The notes under the pieces were generated by a model. It was not told where the DNA came from. It was given only the letters and a program-made list of their open reading frames with translations, and did no database searches. DNA of 64,000 nucleotides from Rehmannia glutinosa. Lineage: Eukaryota > Streptophyta > Magnoliopsida > Lamiales > Orobanchaceae. The DNA lies in the NCBI GenBank assembly GCA_016081115.2, contig CM071925.1, forward strand, positions 14,984,441-15,048,440. Direction: 5' to 3'. Shown one piece after another: positions 1 to 10,538 of this stretch. The translations under genes were made by a program, and so were the position numbers. How positions within the stretch are numbered: position 1 is the stretch's first letter; every line of letters starts with the position of its first letter.

Positions 1-378
1 TTAATATATTGTTTATGCGCTACCCAGGAGGGGGAATAAACTATTTTAGGAATTGAACCCATATAAACACATGAATTGGTTTTTAAAACTTTAATTGAAT
101 TTAATATTGAAGAAACATTTTGAGATTATGTGCCTAAAGTTGCTTTCGTAGTTTTTGAAAATACTTATGGGGTTTGCAAATTTATTTATTTTTCATTTTA
201 TATTTTTGATTTTTATAACTTGTGATATTCGGTCGCTTCAGTAAAATTGGAATGCGATGTTATTAAAGCCTAAGTATTTCGTAGTCAATCCAATTCCTGA
301 GGAATACGACCTTGCTTGTCATTATCCTATAAACTACATTGTACACTTGCAGTTGTAAGATCCAAATATTTTTGGCGA
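1..378 (+). mobile_element. Degenerate Ty3/gypsy LTR 3' end with primer-binding site (Athila/Tat-like)
   Basis: The segment ends in the pattern seen at the 3' ends of Athila/Tat-type gypsy LTRs: a TACACTTGCA-like string near 340-351, followed by a TTTGGCG...CGCCATTGCCAGGGATTG primer-binding region at 371-408. The usual continuous TTTGGCGCC motif is split by about 13 extra bases at 378-390, so this copy could not prime normally. The LTR start lies outside the window or has decayed. No gag ORF follows. Assignment rests on these short motifs only. Confidence 0.45.
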
Positions 379-465
379 ACAAGTCTTTCGCGCCATTGCC
401 AGGGATTGAAAGATTCTACTTAGATATAGTAATAAGTAGTTTAATCTTAATTGAAGCTTTTGTAA

Positions 466-608
466 ATAATTTTTTTTTTCAATTTTCAATTTTTGTTAAA
501 AAGAATCTTTTCGATTTTTTGTAATTTTTCTTTTTCGATTTTTGTAATTTTTTTTATTTTCAATTTTCCCTTTTTTTTATTATTATTATTATTTTTATTC
601 TTTATTTC
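466..608. repeat. T-rich low-complexity tract
   Basis: Long T runs are mixed with CAATTTT, CGATTTTT and TTATTATTA units. Apparent ORFs here encode only F/L/I or K/N strings and are composition artefacts. The tract sits in the leader of the gypsy remnant. Confidence 0.7.
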
Positions 609-905
609 TAACATCGTTTTTGTTGAATGCGAGACTGAAATCTCTGAAGACACAAGTAGCCCAAACCGCTCATGCAGTGGGAGACCAACATCAAAAGAGA
701 AAATTCCCAAGCAATACTGAACTTAATCCGAGAAAATAGTGTAACGCCATTCATCTGATGGATGGTACAAAATATGAGGGCTCAAGGACTTCAACGGACA
801 CGGTTCAATGATAGTGATGTTAGAAATCTTATGTCTGGCTGAAGATGTAAAACTTAGCGCTTTGTGGGAGGCAACCCAAAAAGCCTCGCAATAAACTCCG
901 GGGTT
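609..905 (+). other. Gypsy remnant with GGGAGGCAACCCA stem
   Basis: A short inverted repeat, TGGGAGGCAACCCA, lies at 865-878 just after a degenerate coding-like tail. I associate this motif with the end of the coding region in Athila/Tat-type gypsy elements (recalled family knowledge). Together with the primer-site remnant at 371-408 it suggests a largely deleted gypsy element. No intact domain is visible. Confidence 0.3.
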
Positions 906-2254
906 AAAATTTTTTTATTAATTATATCGACTATGCTCGTCGTTTGTGCAATTATTTGTTGAATCATGAATCCACAATAATGCATGTGTTCATTTCATTG
1001 ACTAATTTGGTGCTTTGAAATAAGATTTTTCTTTAAAAAAAATACAAATATATAATTGGTTAAGTTAGACTAATCAAATTCATTGGACATGCATACATGA
1101 TACATCAAGAAAGATTCTCAATATACCTAGCACATACATTAAACTAATTTGTTGGATGGAATTAAGTAATCAAATAAGCCAAAGTAAACTCTTGGACTCC
1201 AAGGAGAAATTATATATTAAGGGCCACGTGATTAATTTATTTATTGTAAGAAATAAATTAAACAATGTGATTAATTAGCAGTGGGACTCCATGACCATTA
1301 ATGGTCTTGTGATTGTTGGAAATTATTCAAGTCATGTATCAAATTAATCCGGGTCAAATAAGATCTTGCTATTTGATCTACTCAAATAGAAGCGGAAGCG
1401 AGAGATTTTAAAAACCGAGTTTTCGAAATAAAACCTCAATTAAGATCATGCAAATTAAATTTATTTAAGCTAAAGGAAGAAAAAGAACATGACATCGTCT
1501 TTCGTCGATTTTCTTAATCTTCATTTGTTCTTCATTGATCCTTCGAATTCTTGAATCTCGTAGACACCACACGGTTTTCCAATTCGAGCCTTTCTATCAA
1601 GGGCAGTGTATGGGCATGCAATAAAATTCTAAGTTCCTAACTTTGATTTTTCTACAATATCGTACGTCTTAACTCATGAGATCGTAGCATTGGCTAAATG
1701 AATAAGAAGAGATTTTGAACTTGACTAAAAATTAAACCACAAACCCAGAGAACTCAAGATTCACGTTAATCAGATTAAGGGGACATTTTTTTTGCATTAC
1801 TACTCCATGTGGGGAGGTGTCGTATAACTTTATTCCAAGTTGTTTCCTACTACAAGTCAGAATCCTACCTTATCTAAGTTTCCCAAGTTTTAAAAGGATT
1901 TGATTCTACGGCAATTAAGTAATCCAATTACTTAAGTAATAAATATATTAATACCAAAAATATCATATATTTATTTAATTTCCAATAAATTTAAAATTGT
2001 AGCATATCTGATATTCCCCAAATTAATTGACTTTAATATATTAGCCCCAATTTTATGAAAAAAACTATTTTGAAAAAACCCTTATGAACCTTAAATATTA
2101 TTTCTAACCCGTTTACTCTAGAAAGGCGAACCGGGGGACCATGGACTTATAATTATAAGCTCCAATTATCGAATAAATAATTAATTTATTCGACTTATAA
2201 ATTTCGATATTACTCCACAATAAATTCAAAATTGCACTCTTATAATTATAGAAT
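906..2254. other. AT-rich stretch without genes; LTR-like remnant split by the CACTA element
   Basis: No ORF of note and no recognisable domain. The text around 2100-2254 (AACCGGGGGACCATGGAC, then ATTATAAGCTCCAATTATCG) looks like the body of an old LTR, and the same type of sequence resumes after the CACTA element at 7120-7265. I infer one decayed repeat cut by the CACTA insertion; its family is not identified. Confidence 0.3.
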
Positions 2255-2274
2255 CACTACTACAGAAACGACAA

Positions 2275-2640
2275 TAGAAAGCGGTTTTAATCCGCTGTCT
2301 GTTAAATAAGCCGATGTTAGAGCCCCTAATGTTAAAAGTATGAACTTTTGACAACGGCTGAAAACCAGTGTCGTTTCTGATACATACACCAGTTTGAAAC
2401 CACTGTCTACAAGATAAAATATCCGATTTAAGACCTGGATGTTAAAAGGTTAAGTTTTTTTTACACCGATTTAGAACCACTGTTATTTGATGAATAAACA
2501 TTGCTTGCTCACACTAGTTTTAAACCAGCGCCGTTTAATTCAAAGACACCGGTTCAAAACCGATGTCTTAATGTTTCTAGAAGTTGTTTTAATAGTTTTC
2601 ATTTTCGTGAAGACAACGGTTTTGAATTTTCAAACTTGTA
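2275..2640. repeat. CACTA 5' subterminal repeats
   Basis: At least five diverged units of about 25 bases follow the terminal repeat, for example near 2349 (ACAACGGCTGAAAACCAGTG), 2387 (ACACCAGTTTGAAACCACTG) and 2547 (GACACCGGTTCAAAACCGAT). Each is itself a short inverted repeat of the form ACACCGGTT...AACCGGTGT. In this superfamily subterminal repeats are transposase-binding sites; that role is assigned by analogy. Confidence 0.7.
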
Positions 2641-3642
2641 ACTACTAGATATAACTGTAAAAAATCCATATCAATAAGCAATTAAACATGAAATCCAATT
2701 CCACTAACATTATGAAATCCACTACCAATTCAACGTGAAATCCAATTCCATCAACCAACAAAAAGTGCAATATATTTACTGAAGTTACCAAGATTCAAAA
2801 TCGAACAGAAAATACTAGTAGCAAAGTTTTCTTTTGATAAAGCGACTAAAAATTCATGAAATCCATCTCCATCAACCAAAAATAGGCTATATACATTCAA
2901 CTAAAGGCAGCAAAATCCAACATGGATCAACATTTGCTCATGTCAATCAAGCTTTCAAAAATATTCTAACTATCCAGAAGAGTATCTCTTATTTTAAGTA
3001 CCTGAATAAAATAATATCACAACAATCAAATGGTTATAAATTGTATAACAAAATAATACCACAACAATCAAATAATTATAAATTGTATACAAAGTAATTA
3101 AAGCAATCCCTATAAACAATCTTCTCTATGCCTAAGAACTAAGTTAGGAAGATCTCTTGTACATGGATAAATGAAAGATAAGTTCTGTGATAAAAATCAC
3201 AATATCATCTACTTGACTACTACATTAATAAAGCCAATTGCAAAATATTTTTAAAACCACATGCTTTGAAATTTCAGACAAAAACTTTTTACCTAACTAT
3301 TTAGAGATCCATATCTCTTGTTAGCAAAAACCAATGACGAGAATCTAAAATCTAAAATCTAAATATTACCATTAATCGAAGTGGGGTCTGATAAGTCATT
3401 ATGATTTATGAATTCATCTATTATATCTTTCATGTCCAGCTTCATAAGAAAATGAGTATATAATTTAAATTTTCAGTAGTGGATTATTTGTCTAGCTAAA
3501 TCAGCCTCCATAAGACCATTTCAACTTTTTCATATTTGCTTACAGTTGTTCCCACCAAGGTCGCATTTTATTGTTAATCTAGAATTTGTTGGGTAAAATA
3601 TATCTGATGGAAAAGGTTTTTGTTTGGAAGAAAATGACTAAG
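2641..3642. other. CACTA interior, no recognisable gene
   Basis: AT-rich sequence. A tandem pair of near-identical stretches lies at about 3008-3095 (AAAATAATACCACAACAATC-type units) inside an 87-residue ORF rich in I, K, N and Q. Nothing resembles a transposase. Confidence 0.5.
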
Positions 3643-4640
3643 TGTATGGTTTAGTCGAGGCCAGAATTAGATTCTGTCTCCGCAAGACGAAAACGCCCCG
3701 TATACCAAGTGCTTACGATTCCGGCGCTCGCCTCTAAGATACAATGACTTTGAACAATCCCGGTTAGCAGCACTAGCAAAACCGGAACAACAACGAACAA
3801 ACAAAAGTTCAAACTTTCAAGCTTTGAACGAAGGGAAAATCAATATGCTCGTATGCAAAGATGATAGGTTATTATCTGATTAGATTTCGAATGTTTACAA
3901 TCTGCAGGGGCGAATAATTATAGGCCTCAGGTGCCTCGTATGGAAAGATCGCGTCTTTTGGCTTGAAAAGACACTTTTGCACTGAACAGACGCACCTGCG
4001 CAGGGGAGCACAACCAGATGCACGAGCCGTGCTCCTTCCCGTGCGCTGGTGCTCCAACGTTCGACATGGCACACGACCCAGACGCACGGGGCGCAAAACT
4101 TCAGCAGGTAGCACGACCCGTGCTTCCGCCCGAACCTTTTCCCAGGTTGAACTCTTTTAATTAATTACGAAAATTAATTTTAAAGGTTTTTGATCCAAAA
4201 AGAATAAGGGCGCCCAAGCCCTGCCCGGACCGGACGGCCGGCAAGGCGTGTGCTTTGAACTAAACCCACAAGCATGTAGGTCCTCACCCCTTTAAAAACT
4301 CGGGTGCCCCCAAGGGCCCAAACCCATATGTCCAAATTGGGATATATGAAGTGTGCAACTTTATCCTCTTTTTCCTATGTGGGATGGAGCATCTCTCCTT
4401 CCCCACATTTTCCATTTTCCATACCATTTATTTGTATTAAGTGGCTAATTTCTATCATTAATTTCTCATTCACCCGGAATCGGTTTTGAGAAATTCCAAA
4501 TGCTATTCTCATCTACTCTCTTAGTAAAATTTTTACAAATAATTTAATTCCATTTTTCACTAGTGGAAACCACTTAATTATTTGGTCAAAATCGGGTCAA
4601 CACCCATTTCTCAAAGACCAAATTCCAAAAGAATTTCCTT
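3643..4640. other. GC-rich insertion inside the CACTA element, LTR-like
   Basis: Base composition changes sharply from AT-rich to GC-rich at about 3660-4300, with strings such as GCACGAGCCGTGCTCC and a core repeating GCAC/GTGC. It is followed by an AT-rich tail with ATGTGGGATGGAG. GC-rich variable cores of this kind also occur inside X1 and X2, so a solo gypsy LTR is possible. I could not find matching target duplications, and the ends are approximate. The short ORFs here on both strands are not credible genes. Confidence 0.3.
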
Positions 4641-6780
4641 AAGTATTTGGACTTTGTATCCCCAAAAGAAATAAGACAAGCTAATGAACTATGTAGAAAA
4701 AAAAACGAATAAAGAAAAGAAGAAGAACAACTGGTGATTGCACTTCTCTAACTGGCTTATGGATTACTTGTAACTTCAATGAGTATTAAAAAACAGAGGA
4801 GAATGTGTAAAGTATACCTCCTTAGAAAGACCGAGCTAGAAAATATCAAGCGTTGCTCCAGTATACCTAGCCAAATCGGTTGATAAATGTACAAGTCTTT
4901 GTAGAGTTTTTTCTTTTGCACACTTCAAAACCCATAGTGGTTGAGGCAAAAAAAAACAATTGGCATTATGAGCACAAATATAGGTCTCATTGTGTATGAA
5001 GTATGTTGCTGAGGATTCTGGTAGTCACGTGAATTCACGTGATAACATAATCCCAACTGAAGCATCAAATAAAATCTGCTACGAAATATCCTTTGTCGAA
5101 ATCTAAGACATTTAACCAATATGACATCACTTACCATAAAAAAGGCATCATGAGAAATGTCATGTTGTACTTACTGCGGCAAGATTACTTTATTAGATTC
5201 ACCAAACATTCTTGTTTGAACACTAAAATAACCAAATTATATCGATCATATAAATATAAATGACCTTTTCCCATGTAAGATAATTTAGTAGTGCCATATC
5301 AGTGAGCTGAATTATAATAAAGAAGTAAAACATGACAACATATGCTGTATGCACCAAGGAAGGATAACTGAACCACCAAATGAGTGCACATAGTTGATGA
5401 TTTCATGAAGCATTCTAGTCTCTTTTAGTAACTTTATTGCAACCACTGACTAAATTTGCAGACACTTCATCTTAGTAATGATGTTTTTCCTCCTTTCCTG
5501 TAAGCCAAATAAATAAACTTTTAAAACAAAAATTTATCAAGCTGTCCTGCTCAATTTCTTTCTCCTCGTGTTCTTAGTATTTGTTTTATTCCAATTCTTA
5601 AGATACTTAATTTTTCTACCCTCTCTTATGTTCTTCTTTATTTATTTTTTACGTGAGTTAAAGATATTGGTTATTGTTGAAGTCTTCTAGATACTAGATT
5701 GCAAGTTAAATTTACCATCAGACCAGAGAGACCTTCATGCAAGAACCTCTTTCATATCTCTAATCCTAATATGGATCATGCATAATTGGTATTTCCATTG
5801 ATATAACATTTCAAATTACTCTTCTTTGGATAAATGTTTTGAAGTGAAGAACTCTAAGAATGAAATGGATAAGAAACTAAGAATGACACTAGAGGACAAA
5901 ACTCCCAATTTTGAAAGACGTGTGAATTTTTTCAAGGCAAGGGGCGGCCATTATAGTACAATAAACAATTTCTTCCAAAAATCACATCCTTAGCCCTTCA
6001 ACTAGATAACACTTAGATTGTAATCACTCAGAAATCATATACATATAATACTAACGAAAATCAAAACAAAATCTACAAACAAATTTCACTCAAACGAATA
6101 ATAAATAAATTTTAATTCGCTGCCTCAAGATGTAAAACATAGATTAACAAAACCTAATTTATAGATTAGCTAAGTCGTTGAAATATCTAGAATGGAAACC
6201 TCACAACATAAATGAATCGGTAGGTTCTCTCGGCCGGGCATCAACAAGACAAACAAAACCGCCACTAGAAATAAATAACCAATTCCAAACAAAGTTTAAA
6301 TGAAAAGGATATAAACTTACATGCAATAGACGGGGAGGAGGGGGGACATGGTAGTGGAACGAGAGAGGAAGACGCCAGCCGCGACGAATATAGAAGACAC
6401 CAAATCGAGTCCCAGCGGCAACAATAGGTTTTGAATTCTGATTCAAGTAAAAATCACTACTGATGAAGGTCATACGGCTGAATCCCAAAACCAATACCAT
6501 GAAAATTCAAACCCAAGGGAAAAAGAGAAAACCAAAATTAAATTATGAGTTGACAAAATTAAAGCGAAGAAAGAGGGGTTAGATAGTAAAGAACGAGTGA
6601 TAAATATCCCTCTTGATCATGTCGATGCAGAGAGAGGGTAGCGAAGAATGTGGCGGTAGTGCACGACAATTAGCATGAGAGACGGTGAGTGGTGGTGGCT
6701 GAAGAGAACTTTTGAGAGAGAGAAGTAAGTGTGACTTGAAGTAGGCAAAATGAGAATGCAATTTATTAAAAATTATATTG
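4641..6780. other. CACTA interior, no recognisable gene
   Basis: About 2.1 kb with no supported ORF. The longest frame on the minus strand (6201-6500, 99 codons) has no recognisable motif. No RNA gene is seen. Confidence 0.5.
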
Positions 6781-6784
6781 TTGG

Positions 6785-7095
6785 ATACGACACCGATTTT
6801 GGAACCGAGATCCGTTTACTATAGTTTTGGTAATGATTAGACATCTCTTCTTGAATCAATGTCTAAAAAACTGGTGTCAAAATGCAATACCTGGTATAAA
6901 TAAGCACCGATTTTTAAACTTCGATGCCAAAATCGGTGTCTATTTGATGATGCCCTTTATATTAGACAGCGGTTCTTGAAACCCGATGTCTATTATTGAA
7001 AGACTGCACTACTAAGACAACAGTTTTGTAAGAAACTGGTGTTAAAAGTGAAAAGACACCAGAAAAGTCACAAAACCGTTGTCTTTATTGTGATA
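6785..7095. repeat. CACTA 3' subterminal repeats
   Basis: About eight diverged hairpin-like units alternate with spacers, for example GACACCGATTTTGGAACCGA at 6788, GACAGCGGTTCTTGAAACCC near 6965 and GACACCAGAAAAGTCACAAA near 7055. They mirror the 5' subterminal set in sequence and in internal inverted symmetry. Confidence 0.7.
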
Positions 7096-7270
7096 TCTAT
7101 TTGCATTTTTCTTGTAGTGAATATCGTACTTACAAATTTGAGTAGTCCATTGATATAATCATTACCTATAGTTTCATTCTCCATATACAATTCGTAATTA
7201 AGCTAGGTAATATCCGTTAAACCTTTTCAATCTCTTCTTATCCTCATTTACCATCAATTTACTAGCAAAT

Positions 7271-7643
7271 ATTTAATTTATAAATTTCTTTTGCGAATCT
7301 GCAAGATTTGACTTTGTTGAACATGACTTTGTCCAATGTTTTGTAGAGAATGTTCTTGGCCACATTGTCCAGGTTATATATCTCTTTCTATCTTCATTTG
7401 TCCATTCAGTCCTTAGTTTATCAACCATGACTGGTCTTGCTTCTTTGAGCAGCCTTCTTCCCCTCTGCCATTTTTACTTCTTCTTCTTACAACCAGATTA
7501 ACTTTGAGTATTTGCGGTGGCCCATCCTCTATCACAAGCCACATTACATCATGTAATGTAGATAGATGAGCCTGCATGCAAATTTTCCAGTCATCAAACT
7601 CTTCCACAGCAAACATTGGAATACGAGTTAGATTTGCTTCCAT
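7271..7643 (-). pseudogene. Sirevirus gag fragment, reverse orientation
   Basis: Read on the minus strand, an ATG at 7643 opens a frame beginning MEANLTRIPMFAVEEFDDWK, the same start as the gag genes of elements A (14986) and B (34097). About 120 codons can be followed with frame changes, through a stretch matching the NLDNVAKDILYKTLDKAMFN region of B's gag, and then similarity fades into AT-rich sequence at about 7270. Gag in this family forms the virus-like particle shell. The zinc-knuckle half is missing. The piece sits next to its own primer site and LTR, so it is the 5' end of a separate inverted copy. Confidence 0.75.
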
Positions 7644-7755
7644 GATAATAACTTTGCTTTAAAATGAAAGACTTTGCAAAACACGAGTGTTAAAACCTTT
7701 TGAAAAGATAGAGATCTAGTTCAAGAACTGGTCATGGAAGGCTCAATGAACCAAC

Positions 7756-7769
7756 CGCCCGATACCACT
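7756..7769 (-). other. Damaged tRNA-Met primer-binding site (reverse)
   Basis: The reverse complement reads AAGTGGTATCGGGCGG, where the other elements have AGTGGTATCAGAGCGG. Loss or change at the CAG of the site leaves only the first seven bases matching. It lies immediately next to the LTR end at 7770. Confidence 0.65.
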
Positions 7770-8270
7770 TGTAGGTCTCAAGGGGTGTGGTGTAAGGTTT
7801 AGAGGGGGATAGAATAAACCTTACCAAAGTTTTGATTTTAGTCCTTTTAAATAGTTCAACAGAGTTGACTCAAATCAGCTGTGTCCTTGGGGGACAGCTA
7901 AATTGGCTATTAAGCTAAGTTACCCACTCAACAGACTCGATAAAGCTGTTGATAGTATAACTCGGCTGCTTAAGCCAAATACTTAACTTGGCTGATTTGA
8001 TATTTAACAGCGAAAGACTTAACACCCTTTGATTTGATTTAAGCTTGTTTTAAACACTTGATTTTTAGCACTTGGTTATTTATCAGTTGGATAGAAAATG
8101 TAAATTAATAGCAGATATAAAGTAAATATGCAGGAATATAAATTGTTGAAAGTAAATGACACAAATATTTTATAGAGGTTCGAAGATGGGGTAATTCTTC
8201 TAATCCTCTCTTCTCCAATTCCTGGAGGATTCCACTATGTAACAGATGAGGTTACAAGCGGTTATCAGTC
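7770..8270 (-). mobile_element. Truncated Sirevirus LTR, reverse orientation
   Basis: This is the reverse complement of the last 500 bases of the A/B/D-type LTR. It begins TGTAGGTCTCAAGGGGTGTG (LTR end, next to the primer site) and runs back through the GGTAATTCTTCTAATCCTCT block. It stops abruptly at about 8270, where forward-oriented aORF sequence starts. The upstream part of the LTR is absent. Confidence 0.8.
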
Positions 8271-8271
8271 T

Positions 8272-8789
8272 GGATCATTAGTGGATTTCGAAGGTATGGT
8301 GAAGCGGGTTCGATGAAACCCTAGTTAAGAAAATAGCTGAGATGCTAGAAAAGTCAGGTCTTAAGGCTTTTCTGACCATGGAGTACTCGCATACCTATCT
8401 CGATGAGGTAGCGATATTCTACGTAAACACAGAGGTGCAGGACGAAGGAATCAAGTATTCTGTCCACCGCAAGGACATAACGATAAATGCTAAGGACCTT
8501 GCGGAGCACTGCTTGTTGCCATCGGAAGGCATGAAAGAGATTAATGAAGCTGATGTTGATTTGGCTGCTGCATGGAAAGAGGTAGCCAAACCGGAGTGTG
8601 CTGCTAAGGTAGTCTACACAGCTGATAAGACAAACTCATCTATGGCTCGAGAGGAAGCGAAAGGATGATGCTGCGAAAAGAGCCTATGAGAAGAAGAAGA
8701 AGAGAGCTGAGGAAGAAGAAAGAAAAAGGAAAAGAGATGATGACTTCGACAGAGCTGAAGAAGATAGAAGGAGGCAGCGAAGGCGATGA
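8272..8789 (+). pseudogene. Element E additional ORF (aORF), internally deleted
   Basis: The sequence starts inside the N-terminal domain of the aORF (GSLVDFEGMV) and keeps it to about 8630: KSGLKAFLTMEYSHTYLDEV, then VHRKDITINAKDLAEHCLLP, then AAWKEVAKPECAAKVVYTAD. At about 8632 it jumps to the charged C-terminal tail (DDAAKRAYEKKKKRAEEE, ending DRRRQRRR and TGA at 8787-8789). The middle 3.5 kb present in A, B and D is therefore missing, and the two parts are in different frames. The protein's role is unknown. Compared with B the copy also shows CAG-to-CG changes near 8310. Confidence 0.75.
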
Positions 8790-8985
8790 ACTGTTGTGAA
8801 CCCTTCATGTATATTACTTATGTAAATACATTCATGTAAGTCATCTGTATACTTAGTGAAGTTTTCTGTAACTTTTCACTTTGTACTTATTCTAGTATCT
8901 TAGCATATATGTATATTTTGCTTTGATATAGAATGCTCTGATACCAAATGTAAACAACTGTGTAAAGGACAAGAATACTATGATC

Positions 8986-8991
8986 AATAAA
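8986..8991 (+). terminator. Poly(A) signal AATAAA in the aORF 3' untranslated region, element E
   Basis: AATAAA sits in a block conserved 3' of the aORF in A, B, D and E (ATGATCAATAAA, then a GATT string and a CATACATTC string). It is about 200 bases after the stop codon and about 100 bases before the polypurine tract. A role in ending an aORF transcript is inferred. Confidence 0.5.
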
Positions 8992-9087
8992 ACGATCGAT
9001 TCTACGCATACATTCTTTGTTACTGCATTGTCTGTATGTATCTTTGTTGTTTATATTTTGTTGAATGTTTTAAGTTTTGGCATCATC

Positions 9088-9100
9088 AAAAAGGGGAAAT
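9088..9100 (+). other. Polypurine tract, element E
   Basis: AAAAAGGGGAAAT lies immediately before the TG of the LTR, the expected plus-strand primer position. It marks the following LTR as a 3' LTR. Confidence 0.85.
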
Positions 9101-10533
9101 TGTTGGGAAATTTATTTTATAGATTTTGATGAATGCCATGTAAAACTTAAACTAGAAAGTTGGCACCCCATTTCCTTGTAATTTACATTGTAATAGATAG
9201 GGCTAGAAAAGCTGAGTCAAGTCAGCTACGCCTGGAAATACAATAAGTCAACTGAAGACTGAAGTGAAGACTCCGCTGTGGAACAGCTGAGTATGGCCAA
9301 GATAGAAGATCAAGAACTTGACTGAAGATGTATCAACTGAGGAATAGCTGTGTGAAGAGTCAGTCAAGTCATCTCAAGAAGCCAAGTCTCAAGTTAAAAG
9401 TGACAGATGAGTCATCCAAGGATTGAAGTTGACTCAAGTCACCTGGGGTATAAAAGATCGCAATAAGTCAAGACAATCGAATGAGATCCGTTGATGTAAG
9501 TCAAAAATGTTACCCTTAATGGTAACAAGTTAAAGTTGTCGAGATAAAGTGCTAGTTCCAAAGAGTGTGCAAAAAGAACAAACCAATGGGAAGCATCGCA
9601 CTAAGTGTCAGAATCACTGCAACGCTACAAGACATTAAATTCGAGGAAATGTCATCATCAAGGACTGCAACAAGACAAGCCAACGAATACAAGTGACTTT
9701 TGAAATCAGCCTATCTCTTCAACGGGCAGATTTTCGAAAGTTCACTATAAAAGGATGAGGAAACTCATTGAGAAAAAGGTTACTCGAATCACAAACAAGC
9801 AAATAGTATTTAAGCTGTAATATGCAAATATTCTCAAGTATATTCAAGCAAATCCTCAAGCCTGAAACTCGAAGGAAATCGATCCAACAAAAGCTGTGAA
9901 GGAAAGACAACTTCAAATCTGTTGAAGAGGAAATTTTTGAAGAATCAAAAGGGATCTACTATCCAAGAAGGATTGTAGGAAGGTTCAAGGTCGAACCAAG
10001 ATCAAGTTATCGAGGACTTCGTGATCAAATCCAAGTAGCAAGCAAGGCCTACCCTATGAAGAAGTTCGAGTCGGACGAGAAGCTTGATTGTGTGACCAAG
10101 GTCGTCTCTAGATCGCTCACCACTCAGAACCGATCTGTTACTTAATGGATTCCTCCAGGAGTTGGAGAAGAGAGGATTAGAAGAATTACATTATATCTGC
10201 TGCTAAACTTATTTGCTATCCAACTGATTAATAACCAAGTGCTAAAATCAAGTGTTAGAACAAGTTTAAATCAATTCAAAGGGTGTTAAGTCTTCGGCTG
10301 ATAAAACCAACACAACCAAGTTAAAGTTTAGGTTAAACAGCTGAGTTATTCTATCAATAGCTCTATCGAGTCTGTTGAGTGGCTAACTCTGCTGAATAAC
10401 TAACTTAGCTGTCCCTCAAGGACGCAACTGTTTGAGTTAACTCTGTAATATTTTAAAAGGACTAAAATCGAAAAGTTGGTAAGGTTTATTCAACCCCCCT
10501 TCTAAACCTTACTCACACCCTTTGGGACCTACA
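9101..10533 (+). mobile_element. 3' LTR of Sirevirus element E
   Basis: Starts TGTTGGGAAATTTATTTTAT directly after the polypurine tract and ends TTTGGGACCTACA. It has a TATA box (TATAAAAGG, 9746-9754) inside the block GGGCAGATTTTCGAAAGTTC...TATAAAAGG that is shared by all A/B/D/E LTRs. It is about 1.43 kb, slightly shorter than the 1.52-1.58 kb of its relatives. The next five bases, ACAAC, lie in D's pol at a place where B's intact copy also reads GACAACACAGCTGC, so E apparently inserted into D. E's 5' LTR and most of its body are missing. Confidence 0.88.
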
Positions 10534-10538
10534 ACAAC

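Larger units (their letters stand above)
2255..7119. mobile_element. Non-autonomous CACTA (En/Spm-type) DNA transposon
   Basis: The left end starts CACTACTACAGAAACGACAA. The right end, read on the opposite strand, starts CACTACAAGAAAAATGCAAA, and both then run into a shared CAATAG/AAATAG string. Flanking AAT triplets at 2252-2254 and 7120-7122 form the 3-bp target duplication expected of this superfamily. Both ends carry many short subterminal repeats. The 4.9-kb interior has no transposase-like ORF; the ORFs it contains are short and unrecognised. Mobilisation would need an autonomous relative elsewhere. Termini, duplication length and subterminal structure agree, so the superfamily call is firm. 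Confidence 0.87.

Noticed and set aside
466..608. Poly-T as the poly(A) tail of a reverse-oriented LINE
   Set aside because: No LINE coding sequence or target duplication nearby; the T runs are interspersed with other bases.
339..720. ORFs of 61-75 codons in the T-rich tract
   Set aside because: Composition artefacts of the poly-T region on both strands.
3872..4160. Overlapping Arg-rich ORFs on both strands
   Set aside because: GC-rich non-coding module; stop-free only because of composition.
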